From Planctomycetaceae bacterium (GTDB lineage Bacteria > Planctomycetota > Planctomycetia > Pirellulales > Pirellulaceae), in NCBI GenBank assembly GCA_005773145.1, contig SXHS01000357.1:1-12318 (forward strand): 12,318 bases of DNA, written 5' to 3'. How positions within the stretch are numbered: the first letter of the stretch is position 1; every line of letters starts with the position of its first letter. This document shows, one piece after another, positions 1 through 6,785 of the stretch. A program made the position numbers and the translations under genes. The notes under the pieces are model-generated. The model ran no database searches. It was not told the origin of the DNA and saw only the letters and a list, made by a program, of their open reading frames with translations.

Positions 1-67
1 ACGCGGTCGTACAAAACAGGTTAACTAAGCTCAGTTTGAAGGCTCGGTTTGAAGACGGAGACAACAG

Positions 68-1045
68 ATGCATATTCGTTGGCGCGGGTTGGAGCTTCCT
101 AGTGCGGTCGTGTGCGACAAGAGCAGTCTGTCCAGCACGCATGGCCTGTTCTCGGTGGAGCCGTTTGAACGCGGGTTTGGGCATACGGTCGGAAATAGTA
201 TCCGCCGCATCTTGTTGTCCAGCCTCATGGGGAGCGCCGTGACCCAATTGAAGATTCGCGGGGCCCAGCACGAGTTCACGACCATCCCCGGTGTGCTCGA
301 AGATGTCACCGATATCGTGCTGAACGTCAAGAGTCTGGTGGTCAAGAAGCAGACTGATGAGACCCGTGTGATTACGGTCGAGAAAAAAGACGCCGGGCCC
401 ATCACGGGTGCCGATGTGAAGACGGATGCCGACGTCGAAGTGATCAATAAGGATCACCTGATCGCCACGCTGACCGACAATGTGCCGTTCTTCATGGAGA
501 TGGTGGTCGAAAACGGTCGCGGTTATGTCCCGGCCCATGAGCATAGTGCCGAAGAGCACGAGATCGGCGTGATTCCGATTGATGCGGTCTACAGCCCCGT
601 AACGCGGGTTCGCTATGACATCGACGAAACACGCGTGGGCCAGAAGACGAATTACGATCGCTTGACGATGGAAATCTGGACGAATGGCTCCATCCACCCG
701 GAAATGGCACTGGTGGAAGCCGCGAAGATCATGCGCAAGCACTTGAATCCCTTTGTCCAGTATGCCGAACTCGGCAGCCAAGTGGCCTCGCCCACTCGTG
801 GGGCCTTGGCCGACGCCCATCTCGAACGTAAGTTGAATATGAGCATCAGCGACTTGCGTTTGTCCGTGCGGGCCTCCAATTGCCTGGAGTCCGAACAGGT
901 TGGCACCGTGCGAGAACTGGTAAGCCGCCATGAAGACCAGCTTCTATCGGTGCGGAATTTTGGCGAAACCACATTGTCGGAGATCAAGGAACGCCTGGCC
1001 GAACTCGGTTTGCAGTTGGGCATGCGGGTCCCGGCAGCGTCCTAG
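68..1045 (+). CDS. rpoA: DNA-directed RNA polymerase subunit alpha
   Basis: This is the alpha subunit of RNA polymerase; its dimer nucleates assembly of the core enzyme and its C-terminal domain contacts promoter UP elements and activators. The 325-residue protein has the usual two-domain plan. The N-terminal assembly domain spans about residues 1-230, including the GHTVGNSIRRILLSS motif near 38-52. After a linker, the alpha-CTD spans about 253-321 and contains SVRASNCLESE; R268 and N271 align with the DNA-contacting R265 and N268 of E. coli. The length is normal. The ATG at 68 is preceded by GGAG at 57-60, seven bases upstream. rplQ follows after 19 bp, the conserved bacterial order. No promoter is visible in the 67 bases upstream, so transcription probably enters from the ribosomal-protein cluster outside the window. 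Confidence 0.98.
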   Translation: MHIRWRGLELPSAVVCDKSSLSSTHGLFSVEPFERGFGHTVGNSIRRILLSSLMGSAVTQLKIRGAQHEFTTIPGVLEDVTDIVLNVKSLVVKKQTDETRVITVEKKDAGPITGADVKTDADVEVINKDHLIATLTDNVPFFMEMVVENGRGYVPAHEHSAEEHEIGVIPIDAVYSPVTRVRYDIDETRVGQKTNYDRLTMEIWTNGSIHPEMALVEAAKIMRKHLNPFVQYAELGSQVASPTRGALADAHLERKLNMSISDLRLSVRASNCLESEQVGTVRELVSRHEDQLLSVRNFGETTLSEIKERLAELGLQLGMRVPAAS

Positions 1046-1064
1046 ATCATGAGGAAATACGAAC

Positions 1065-1637
1065 ATGCGACATAAACGACTAGGCCGTTGCCTGGGGCGG
1101 TCCTCGAGTCATCGCCGCGCCTTGTTGCGCAATATGGCGAGCGCTCTGTTTTTGACCGAGCGAGATGCAGAGCTGGACGATAACCAGCCGAAGGTCAAGG
1201 GACGCATTGTGACCACCATCCACAAGGCCAAGGAAGTGCGCCCGCTGGTCGAGAAATGCATCACGGTCGCCCGTCGGGCGTTGGCATCTCTCGATGCAGC
1301 CAACCAGTTCGCGACCACGGCCGATCGCGGGAGCGAGGCCTGGAAGGCGTGGCGCAATAGCAACCAGTGGCAGCAGTGGAATCAGGCCATCGCACCCGCC
1401 TTGGCCGCACGACGACATGCCGTGCAGTTGCTAGGCGATAAGCAAGCCGTTCGTATCCTCTTTCAAGATATCGCCCCGCGCATGGCCAATCGACCAGGGG
1501 GTTACACACGCATCGTGCGATTGGCCACGCCGCGCGTCGGGGATGCTGGCACGCGGGCTATCTTGGAGCTGGTCGGTGTGCGGGATCGCGTCAAGGCGGC
1601 GAAGAGTGAAAAATTCGTCGATGAGGATGCGTCGTAG
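1065..1637 (+). CDS. rplQ: 50S ribosomal protein L17 (bL17), enlarged form
   Basis: This is ribosomal protein L17 of the large subunit, located near the peptide exit tunnel. The start MRHKRLGRCLGRSSSHRRAL and the later APRMANRPGGYTRIVRL (about residues 137-153) are the conserved bL17 blocks. The protein has 190 residues against roughly 120-130 in most bacteria. The extra length is mainly in two places: about 15 acidic or polar residues around 31-47, and about 40 residues around 72-113, the latter rich in tryptophan (W93, W96, W102, W105). A short acidic tail closes the protein. Enlarged L17 is, as I recall, usual in planctomycetes, so this is a lineage trait rather than a frameshift. GAGGAAA at 1051-1057 is a good ribosome binding site for the ATG at 1065. 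It lies 19 bp after rpoA and is presumably cotranscribed with it. Confidence 0.97.
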   Translation: MRHKRLGRCLGRSSSHRRALLRNMASALFLTERDAELDDNQPKVKGRIVTTIHKAKEVRPLVEKCITVARRALASLDAANQFATTADRGSEAWKAWRNSNQWQQWNQAIAPALAARRHAVQLLGDKQAVRILFQDIAPRMANRPGGYTRIVRLATPRVGDAGTRAILELVGVRDRVKAAKSEKFVDEDAS

Positions 1638-1651
1638 CGGGTCTCGACTCC

Positions 1652-2275
1652 ATGGACGGCTGGCCGGTTGCCAATAGTAGTTTTCGCACTCGCGGTTTCG
1701 ATTTCACCGGGAGCATGCGCGAACTCGGCGAGGATATGATCGCGCGAGTTCCCGCGCTCAGGCATATCGATCTGCCGGTCGTAGGCCTTTCCGTAGCGCA
1801 AACCCGCAAACCGGTGCGGCACGGATTGTGGGCCAGCTTGACGCCGCTCCGTTTCTCCGGTGGGGCCGAGGTGGAAACCCGTCGCGGCCGACCTTACACC
1901 TGCCAGGCCGTGTGCGACCGGTCCGGGCGACGGCTGCTGTACATTATGACCTTCTATCTGCCCCGTTTCGTGGATTTATCGCAGCGGGAAAAACTGGCCA
2001 CGTTCATTCATGAACTCTGGCATATCAGTCCGGAATGCAACGGCGACATCCGCCGCCACGATGGGCGTTGCTACGCCCACACGGGATCCCAAGAGGCCTA
2101 CGACGCCCAAGTCGAGCTGCTCGTCGACGCGTGGCTGCAAGCCTCCCCGCCCGACCATCTCTACGAGTTCTTACAGCATGACTTCAGCACGCTGTGCCGC
2201 ATTCATGGTGGCGTGCGTGGATCGCGGTTTCCCCGGCCGAAGATCATTCCCTGGACGGCGCCAGCTGGCCATTAG
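1652..2275 (+). CDS. Putative zinc metallopeptidase (HELWH motif), phage-metallopeptidase-like
   Basis: The 207-residue product carries one clear signature, HELWH at residues 120-124, inside the helix-like segment KLATFIHELWHISPE. This fits the HExxH zinc-binding and catalytic motif of gluzincin/metzincin-type peptidases. Downstream H136 and H143, or the acidic QEAYD segment at 147-151, are candidates for the third ligand. Overall it resembles the family Pfam calls putative phage metallopeptidase (assigned from memory, not searched). There is no signal peptide or membrane segment, so it should be cytoplasmic. C129, C140 and C182 are close to or downstream of the active site. The gene starts 14 bp after rplQ. 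The frame is closed by a TGA at 1622-1624 and has no other usable start, and the ATG lacks a visible Shine-Dalgarno. Cotranscription with rpoA-rplQ is likely. The substrate is unknown. Its last four bases overlap the convergent MFS gene. Confidence 0.8.
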   Translation: MDGWPVANSSFRTRGFDFTGSMRELGEDMIARVPALRHIDLPVVGLSVAQTRKPVRHGLWASLTPLRFSGGAEVETRRGRPYTCQAVCDRSGRRLLYIMTFYLPRFVDLSQREKLATFIHELWHISPECNGDIRRHDGRCYAHTGSQEAYDAQVELLVDAWLQASPPDHLYEFLQHDFSTLCRIHGGVRGSRFPRPKIIPWTAPAGH

Positions 2276-4005
2276 TCTGGCAGCGGTTGGTCCTTGGTTT
2301 CCGGTGCAAAGGGGAGCACGAGCAGTCCGATCAAGAAGACCCCGCACATGGTGATGCCCGCGTAACGCAAGCGCATCGGTTCCGGGTAGGCACCGAAGAC
2401 GTTGCTGGTGAGGTGGCCCAGCATGGTTGGGCCAATCGCAGCCACCAGACGCCCCACATTATAGCAAAAGGAAATACCCGTGCTGCGAATCCGAGTGGGA
2501 AACAACTCGGGGAAATAGATCGCGTATCCGCCAAATAGCGACAATTGACAAAAGCCCATGATCGGCACCATCACGACAACATGCCAAATATCCTGCATGG
2601 TCCAGAAGACGGCCGCTGTGCTAAGCATCGCAGCCAGAAAAGACAGCGCGAAGGCGCGACGTCGGCCAATGACTTGGCTAACCGGGCCAAATGCGTAAAT
2701 TCCGAAGAAGGCCCCCAGATTGAGAAAGATGGACGTGATGCCCGCCCACATCGTCAGGCGTCCATTGAGTTGCTTGGTACGCTGACGGATCCGCTCCTGA
2801 TGTTCGTCGAGTGACAGCGTCGACACGTCTGGAATGGGGGTCATCAGCTGAGTGCGGCGACGGTCCCGATCCGCTGCCGACTGGCCTTGGTCGTCCAGTC
2901 GCTGTAAGACCTCGGTCAGTCCGATCGGCTGCTGATCCTGCTGCAGGCTCAGCACGGCCGACCAGAGAACGGCAGCATCCTGGCGGTTGGCATCGAGATC
3001 GATCAAGTCCTGTGGTTGGACGGTACCCGTCCATGAGGTCATGCGGTCCGGGGCTTGCACCACTTGCTGTAGAAACGCCCAATCCTGGGCAGCTTGTCCG
3101 TCGCTCCGCAACTCTGCGTGAAATGCTCGCCGAAATACATTGCGGTTCAAATCGATGGAAAAAAAGCCAATCCCCCAGAGTCCGATCACGCCGCTCGTCG
3201 CCAGCAACAGGCCCACGATCGCGCGGGGCAGCCAACGCCGGTCGAACAACAGCTCCGCGTAGGAATGACGCACAGGCTCGGTGGAGCGACTCGCAACCGC
3301 CGTCTGCCACTGTTCGGGCTCCTTTAAACGTCGGCGCACCAGCAGGGCGAGTAATGCCGGTAGGGTTCCCACCAGAAACATGCAGCGCCACGCCGTGAGC
3401 GTGATGCCAAAAATCTGTGCATTTCCCATCACGCCGCTTCGTTCCAACTGGCCAAAACCGATGCTGATCAAGGCCGCCGTGATATTGCCGACGGCGGACA
3501 ATGCCTGCAGCAAACCCAAGGCGTACGGTCTAGCACGCAGCGGCATGACCTCCGCTACGAGCGCCACCCCCACGGCGAATTCGCCCCCCACGCCCAACCC
3601 GGTTAGAAATCGATAGAAACTGAACTCCCAGATCGAACGCGAGAATGCACTCAGCCCTGTGAATAGGGAATACATCAGAATGGTGATGACCATGGTCTTG
3701 GCTCGACCGATCCTGTCCCCCAAGACGCCGAAGAACAGCCCCCCCAGCGCCCAACCCACCAGGAAGATGGATGTGGCATAGCCGCCGTACTCGAGCGCCA
3801 GACCATCGCTAACCGCTTCACCGTTGAGCGACAACAATTCCCGCATGGCGGGGAGCCGCGCCAGATTGAATAATTGCTGGTCCATGGTGTCGAAGAGCCA
3901 GCCCAGGGCGGCTACGACAAACACGAACCAATGGTAACGATTGAGCAAAGCGGGCCAATTACGCCACGTCACGGGGTCGTGATCGGATGGTGCGGAAGAT
4001 GGCAT
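2272..4005 (-). CDS. MFS transporter with a large extracytoplasmic insertion
   Basis: This is a major facilitator superfamily permease of the inner membrane, most like the sugar or carboxylate/aromatic-acid:H+ symporters. About twelve hydrophobic segments are visible. Features include an acidic TM1 (GWLFDTMDQQ), motif A GVLGDRIGRAKTM after TM2 (about residues 93-105), and YFPELFPTRIRSTGISFCYN before TM11. The substrate cannot be read from the sequence. The protein is long for the family, 577 residues against about 400-470, because about 130 hydrophilic residues (about 287-419) sit between TM7 and TM8, on the periplasmic side in the standard topology. I chose the ATG at 4003-4005. A TTG at 4021-4023 would add six residues, and neither start has a clear ribosome binding site. 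The gene lies 39 bp downstream of the YchF-like gene and is probably cotranscribed with it. Its TAA stop overlaps the stop of the opposing metallopeptidase gene. Confidence 0.9.
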   Translation of the reverse strand: MPSSAPSDHDPVTWRNWPALLNRYHWFVFVVAALGWLFDTMDQQLFNLARLPAMRELLSLNGEAVSDGLALEYGGYATSIFLVGWALGGLFFGVLGDRIGRAKTMVITILMYSLFTGLSAFSRSIWEFSFYRFLTGLGVGGEFAVGVALVAEVMPLRARPYALGLLQALSAVGNITAALISIGFGQLERSGVMGNAQIFGITLTAWRCMFLVGTLPALLALLVRRRLKEPEQWQTAVASRSTEPVRHSYAELLFDRRWLPRAIVGLLLATSGVIGLWGIGFFSIDLNRNVFRRAFHAELRSDGQAAQDWAFLQQVVQAPDRMTSWTGTVQPQDLIDLDANRQDAAVLWSAVLSLQQDQQPIGLTEVLQRLDDQGQSAADRDRRRTQLMTPIPDVSTLSLDEHQERIRQRTKQLNGRLTMWAGITSIFLNLGAFFGIYAFGPVSQVIGRRRAFALSFLAAMLSTAAVFWTMQDIWHVVVMVPIMGFCQLSLFGGYAIYFPELFPTRIRSTGISFCYNVGRLVAAIGPTMLGHLTSNVFGAYPEPMRLRYAGITMCGVFLIGLLVLPFAPETKDQPLPD

Positions 4006-4044
4006 GGAAGAATAGCCTGTCAAGCGTCCGAGAGCTCATGGTCA

Positions 4045-5067
4045 TCAGACGCTGAAACGAATGTTAAGTATGTCACCGTCCTGGATCAAATAGTCCTTGG
4101 CCTCTTGCCGCACCAGATTCTGTTGCTTGACCTCACGTTCGCCTCCCAGACGAATTAGATCAGCGCACGACATGATTTCCGCGCGGATGAAACCGCGTGC
4201 CAAGTCGGTGTGAATGGCGGCAGCGGCATCCAAGGCCGTGGCCCCTTGCGGAATCATCCACGTGCGAACGTCTTTGGGGCCGGCTGTGAAGAACAGCATC
4301 TGGCCTGAGACCGCCATGAGCGTGCGCAAGAGACCGTCTCGATCGAACGCCACACTCCCCGACTCGCGGCGAAATTCTGCCTGTTCGTCCGGGCTCATCT
4401 GCGAAAGTTCCAACTCCCAACCCACCGGCACCGCGATGACTGGTGTCTGTTCTCCCAAATGCGTGGGCAAGTTGGTGGTATCGTCCTCGGCCACGTTGGC
4501 AATCACCAAACGCCTTTTTCTCGTCAACAACCCAAAGGAGCTGGTCGCCCGCAGCTGTTCCGCCGTCATCGGACAGGTCGACAGCGATTGGCCTGCCTCG
4601 AGCACCTCCAACAATGGCAGGATCGCATTCAGTTCGGCCAGCTGTTCGGCCTGATTGGGACGCGGTTTCTTGACGGCCTCGCGCAGCCGTTCCACCCGCC
4701 CGGTGACCACCTCCAGATCGGCCAGCAGCAGATCTTCCTCGAATGTCCGCAGATCGGCCATCGGGTCACAGCCGCTGAAGCCGGCCGTGACAATCGCCAG
4801 ACAGCCGGCCTCACGAATGAGAGACAGGCGCGCCGCATTCCCCTCATGGGTGCGACTTAGCCCCGGCGTATCGACGAGTTCCAGGGAGGCGAGAGAAATT
4901 TTCTTGGGCTGGTAGATCTCGATCAAACCGGCCACGCGCGGGTCAGGGACGGCCGCCATGGCGGATTGCGTCGTGTGCTGGAGCGCAATATCCGCAGCGG
5001 TCCCCGTCAACCAGGTAAAAAGACTGCTCTTGCCAGACCCTTGATAGCCAACAAAGCCGATTTTCAT
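4045..5067 (-). CDS. Divergent YchF/OLA1-like P-loop ATPase with C-terminal TGS (DUF933) domain
   Basis: The 340-residue product belongs to the Obg-related YchF/OLA1 group, soluble ribosome-associated ATPases. From the N-terminus: Walker A GYQGSGKSS at 7-15 (K13), the family block VPDPRVAGLIEIYQPKK at 40-56, G3 motif DTPGL at 66-70, and NVAED at 191-195. The last is the N-x-x-E motif that in this group replaces NKxD and favours ATP over GTP. A strongly conserved TGS/DUF933 domain follows at about 259-340, with FFTAGPKDVRTW, HTDLARGFIRAE and KDYLIQDGD. The ATG at 5065-5067 gives the canonical MKIGFVG start; a GTG at 5110-5112 would add 15 atypical residues. It differs from true YchF in the P-loop and lacks the segment carrying the catalytic histidine, so it is probably a paralogue and I give no ychF symbol. 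The MFS gene follows 39 bp downstream on the same strand. Confidence 0.88.
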   Translation of the reverse strand: MKIGFVGYQGSGKSSLFTWLTGTAADIALQHTTQSAMAAVPDPRVAGLIEIYQPKKISLASLELVDTPGLSRTHEGNAARLSLIREAGCLAIVTAGFSGCDPMADLRTFEEDLLLADLEVVTGRVERLREAVKKPRPNQAEQLAELNAILPLLEVLEAGQSLSTCPMTAEQLRATSSFGLLTRKRRLVIANVAEDDTTNLPTHLGEQTPVIAVPVGWELELSQMSPDEQAEFRRESGSVAFDRDGLLRTLMAVSGQMLFFTAGPKDVRTWMIPQGATALDAAAAIHTDLARGFIRAEIMSCADLIRLGGEREVKQQNLVRQEAKDYLIQDGDILNIRFSV

Positions 5068-5141
5068 GCGTGACCACGATCCGAGATCTCGACGCCCGCT
5101 GGAACGCAACACGGCGTCGCGAACCGTAATCCTGAGTGTCT

Positions 5142-5171
5142 ACCATAGTGGGAAGATGGCCATCTCGGCAA
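5142..5171 (-). promoter_or_regulatory. Weak sigma70-like promoter candidate for the YchF-like/MFS unit
   Basis: Read on the minus strand, TTGCCG (5166-5171) is followed after 18 bases by TATGGT (5142-5147). Each box matches four of six consensus positions. It lies about 75 bases upstream of the ATG of the YchF-like gene and in the right direction. Matches this weak occur by chance, so the call is tentative. Confidence 0.22.
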
Positions 5172-5353
5172 CCGTCGTTCCGTCGCGGATAGTACGGTCT
5201 TACCTTCGGTCGCCGATAATGTCGTATCGCTTGTGCCTCCCCGTTGGGCAACGCCGGGACGGATTTTTCGATGCGCCGCTCGTTCTCAGGCGGAGTACGT
5301 GTTTCGCTCGCCGTCGGTGCGTGGATGGCATTTCATCAGCCTCGATCAGCCGA

Positions 5354-5388
5354 TCTGGCTCCCTCCCCGCAAGGGGGAGGGAGCCAGA
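5354..5388. repeat. Perfect 15-bp GC-rich inverted repeat (REP-like hairpin or structural terminator)
   Basis: The arms 5354-5368 and 5374-5388 are perfectly complementary around the five-base loop GCAAG; the stem core is GGCTCCCTCCCC paired with GGGGAGGGAGCC. It begins 46 bases past the DUF1501 stop on the transcribed side, so it could stabilise or end that transcript. No T-run follows it on either strand, so it is not a standard intrinsic terminator. Hairpins of the type CCCTCCCC-GCAAG-GGGGAGGG recur between genes in many GC-rich bacteria, which makes a dispersed REP-like element the main alternative. Confidence 0.6.
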
Positions 5389-5433
5389 AGCGAGCACGTT
5401 TCTTAGGAAAGAACTTTTCTGCGGATACTGCGA

Positions 5434-6735
5434 TCAGGCGCCGGCCAATACTTGGGTCACGACCCGTCCGCCATCCACCACCTTGATGGGCCGCCCGGCT
5501 GGGCTGTTATTTTCGCGGTCCGCGTCCACTCCCAGCGTATGGCAGATGGTGCGGAGCAGATCCGGTACGGTCACCGGTTGGTTGGCCACCTCCATACCAT
5601 CCGCGCTAGTCTGGCCAATGACCTGCCCTCCCAGCACGCCGGCCCCAGCCAGCGCCACACTGAAGGCACGAGGATAGTGATCGCGGCCGCCGCGCGGATT
5701 GATGCGAGGCGTGCGGCCAAACTCGCCCATCCAGGCGACCAAGGTGGTATCCAGCAGGTGTCGCTGGCGGAGATCACGCAGCAGGGCGGCGTAGGGCTGA
5801 TCGAATTGTTGACATAGACGTTGGGTGCGCGCGAAGTGATCATCATGAGTATCCCAACCATCCAGATTGATCTCGATAAACGTGACACCGGCCTCAACCA
5901 GTCGCCGGGCCAAAAGGCACGCCAGCCCGAACTCGGAATCACCGTAGGCCTTTCGCATGGATTCCGGTTCGCGTTGCACGTCAAAGGTTTGCATGTCGGG
6001 ACTCAGCACCAATCGGGCCGCCTTTTTGTACAACCCCTGATGCTCGCCCACCAACGCATCCGTTGAAGGCCGCGCGACTGCGGTCTGTAAGGAATCCAAC
6101 AGTCCCAAGCGGCGTTGATAGCGAGCTGGATCCGTTGTCAGTGATGTGTTGTCGGGGAGTTTCTCGGCAGTCGACAGCGTGAATGCGTCGTAGGCCACGC
6201 CCAAGAATCCCGCGCCAGCTCCCTGGCGGGGCCCCCGGCCGATGCGGACATAACTGGGCAAGTCGGCGTCGAGCTGGCCCAATTGTTGAGCGGCGACCGC
6301 GCCTAACGTGGGATGCTTGATGGAAGCCGTGGGGAGATAGCCGGTGCGAAGTAGATACGTGGCGCGCGGATGGCTCCCCTCGCGCGCCGTCATCGAACGA
6401 ATCACGCACACATCCCGCATGACTTGGGAGGTTTGTGGGAGTGTGTCCGCGATTTCGATCCCCGGGATCGTTGTCGAGATCGCCTTCGTTTCCCCACCGT
6501 GCGAGTGTCCGGGCTTGGGGTCCCAGGTTTCCAATTGACTCGGGCCTCCTTGCATCCACAACAAGATGCAAGCCTTGCCTTGTCGACGCATTTCAGCCGC
6601 CTGCAGCGCCAAACGATCCGGCCATGCCAGGTAGGAGGAGACCCCAAGTGCGGGTATCACGCGCAGAAAATCGCGCCGTCGCATCGTTTGCCGATCGGTG
6701 ATGGCAATCTCAGTTTCTCGGTAGACCTGGTTCAT
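5434..6735 (-). CDS. DUF1501 family protein with Tat signal
   Basis: This is a DUF1501 protein, a family greatly expanded in planctomycetes and, as I recall, placed in the alkaline phosphatase/sulfatase fold clan. Its substrate is unknown. The 433-residue product begins with a twin-arginine export signal (RRRDFLRVIPALGVSS, about residues 19-34), so it is expected to leave the cytoplasm folded. Conserved family blocks follow in order: GGPSQLETWDPKP (63-75), DGWDTHDDH (292-300), GEFGRTPRIN (337-346) and GRDHYP (350-355). Their clustered Asp and His residues are likely metal-binding. The ATG at 6733-6735 is fixed by AAGGAG at 6742-6747, six bases upstream. The same frame stays open to 6885, but that extension overlaps the previous gene and has no export signal at its front. 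It lies 50 bp after the DUF1553 gene and forms the usual planctomycete pair with it. Confidence 0.93.
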   Translation of the reverse strand: MNQVYRETEIAITDRQTMRRRDFLRVIPALGVSSYLAWPDRLALQAAEMRRQGKACILLWMQGGPSQLETWDPKPGHSHGGETKAISTTIPGIEIADTLPQTSQVMRDVCVIRSMTAREGSHPRATYLLRTGYLPTASIKHPTLGAVAAQQLGQLDADLPSYVRIGRGPRQGAGAGFLGVAYDAFTLSTAEKLPDNTSLTTDPARYQRRLGLLDSLQTAVARPSTDALVGEHQGLYKKAARLVLSPDMQTFDVQREPESMRKAYGDSEFGLACLLARRLVEAGVTFIEINLDGWDTHDDHFARTQRLCQQFDQPYAALLRDLRQRHLLDTTLVAWMGEFGRTPRINPRGGRDHYPRAFSVALAGAGVLGGQVIGQTSADGMEVANQPVTVPDLLRTICHTLGVDADRENNSPAGRPIKVVDGGRVVTQVLAGA

Positions 6736-6741
6736 TGTCAA

Positions 6742-6747
6742 CTCCTT
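6742..6747 (-). promoter_or_regulatory. Shine-Dalgarno fixing the DUF1501 start
   Basis: AAGGAG on the minus strand is six bases from the ATG at 6733-6735. It chooses this start over the longer open frame reaching 6885, and it places the Tat signal near the N-terminus as expected. Confidence 0.8.
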
Positions 6748-6785
6748 GCCGTCGCTCCTAGGACCGACCACGATGGAGAAATTCA

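Larger units (their letters stand above)
5068..5433. other. Gene-free region between the YchF-like gene and the DUF1501 gene
   Basis: These 366 bases separate the start of the minus-strand YchF-like gene from the end of the minus-strand DUF1501 gene. I found no convincing coding sequence; short open frames here lack family features and ribosome binding sites. The region should hold the 3' end of the DUF1501 transcript and the promoter of the YchF-like/MFS unit. The only strong structure is the perfect hairpin at 5354-5388, listed separately, and a weak promoter candidate lies at 5142-5171. Confidence 0.7.

Noticed and set aside
2..28. Possible last codons of an upstream ribosomal protein gene, reading RGRTKQVN then TAA
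   Set aside because: Only eight codons are visible and the sequence does not match a ribosomal protein C-terminus I can name, so it is not listed as a gene.
34..54. Two direct copies of GTTTGAAG (34-41 and 47-54) in front of rpoA
   Set aside because: Two 8-mers 13 bases apart could be chance; no operator or promoter role is supported.
2678..3391. Long open frame of 237 codons inside the MFS gene in another frame of the same strand
   Set aside because: It is a shadow frame of GC-rich coding DNA with low-complexity composition and no family features; the MFS frame is clearly the coding one.
4018..4023. TTGACA on the minus strand, a perfect -35 consensus, at the start of the MFS gene
   Set aside because: It lies at the possible TTG start codon, and no -10 box follows at 16-18 bases. 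A second TTGACA at 6736-6741 is simply the spacer between the DUF1501 Shine-Dalgarno and its ATG.
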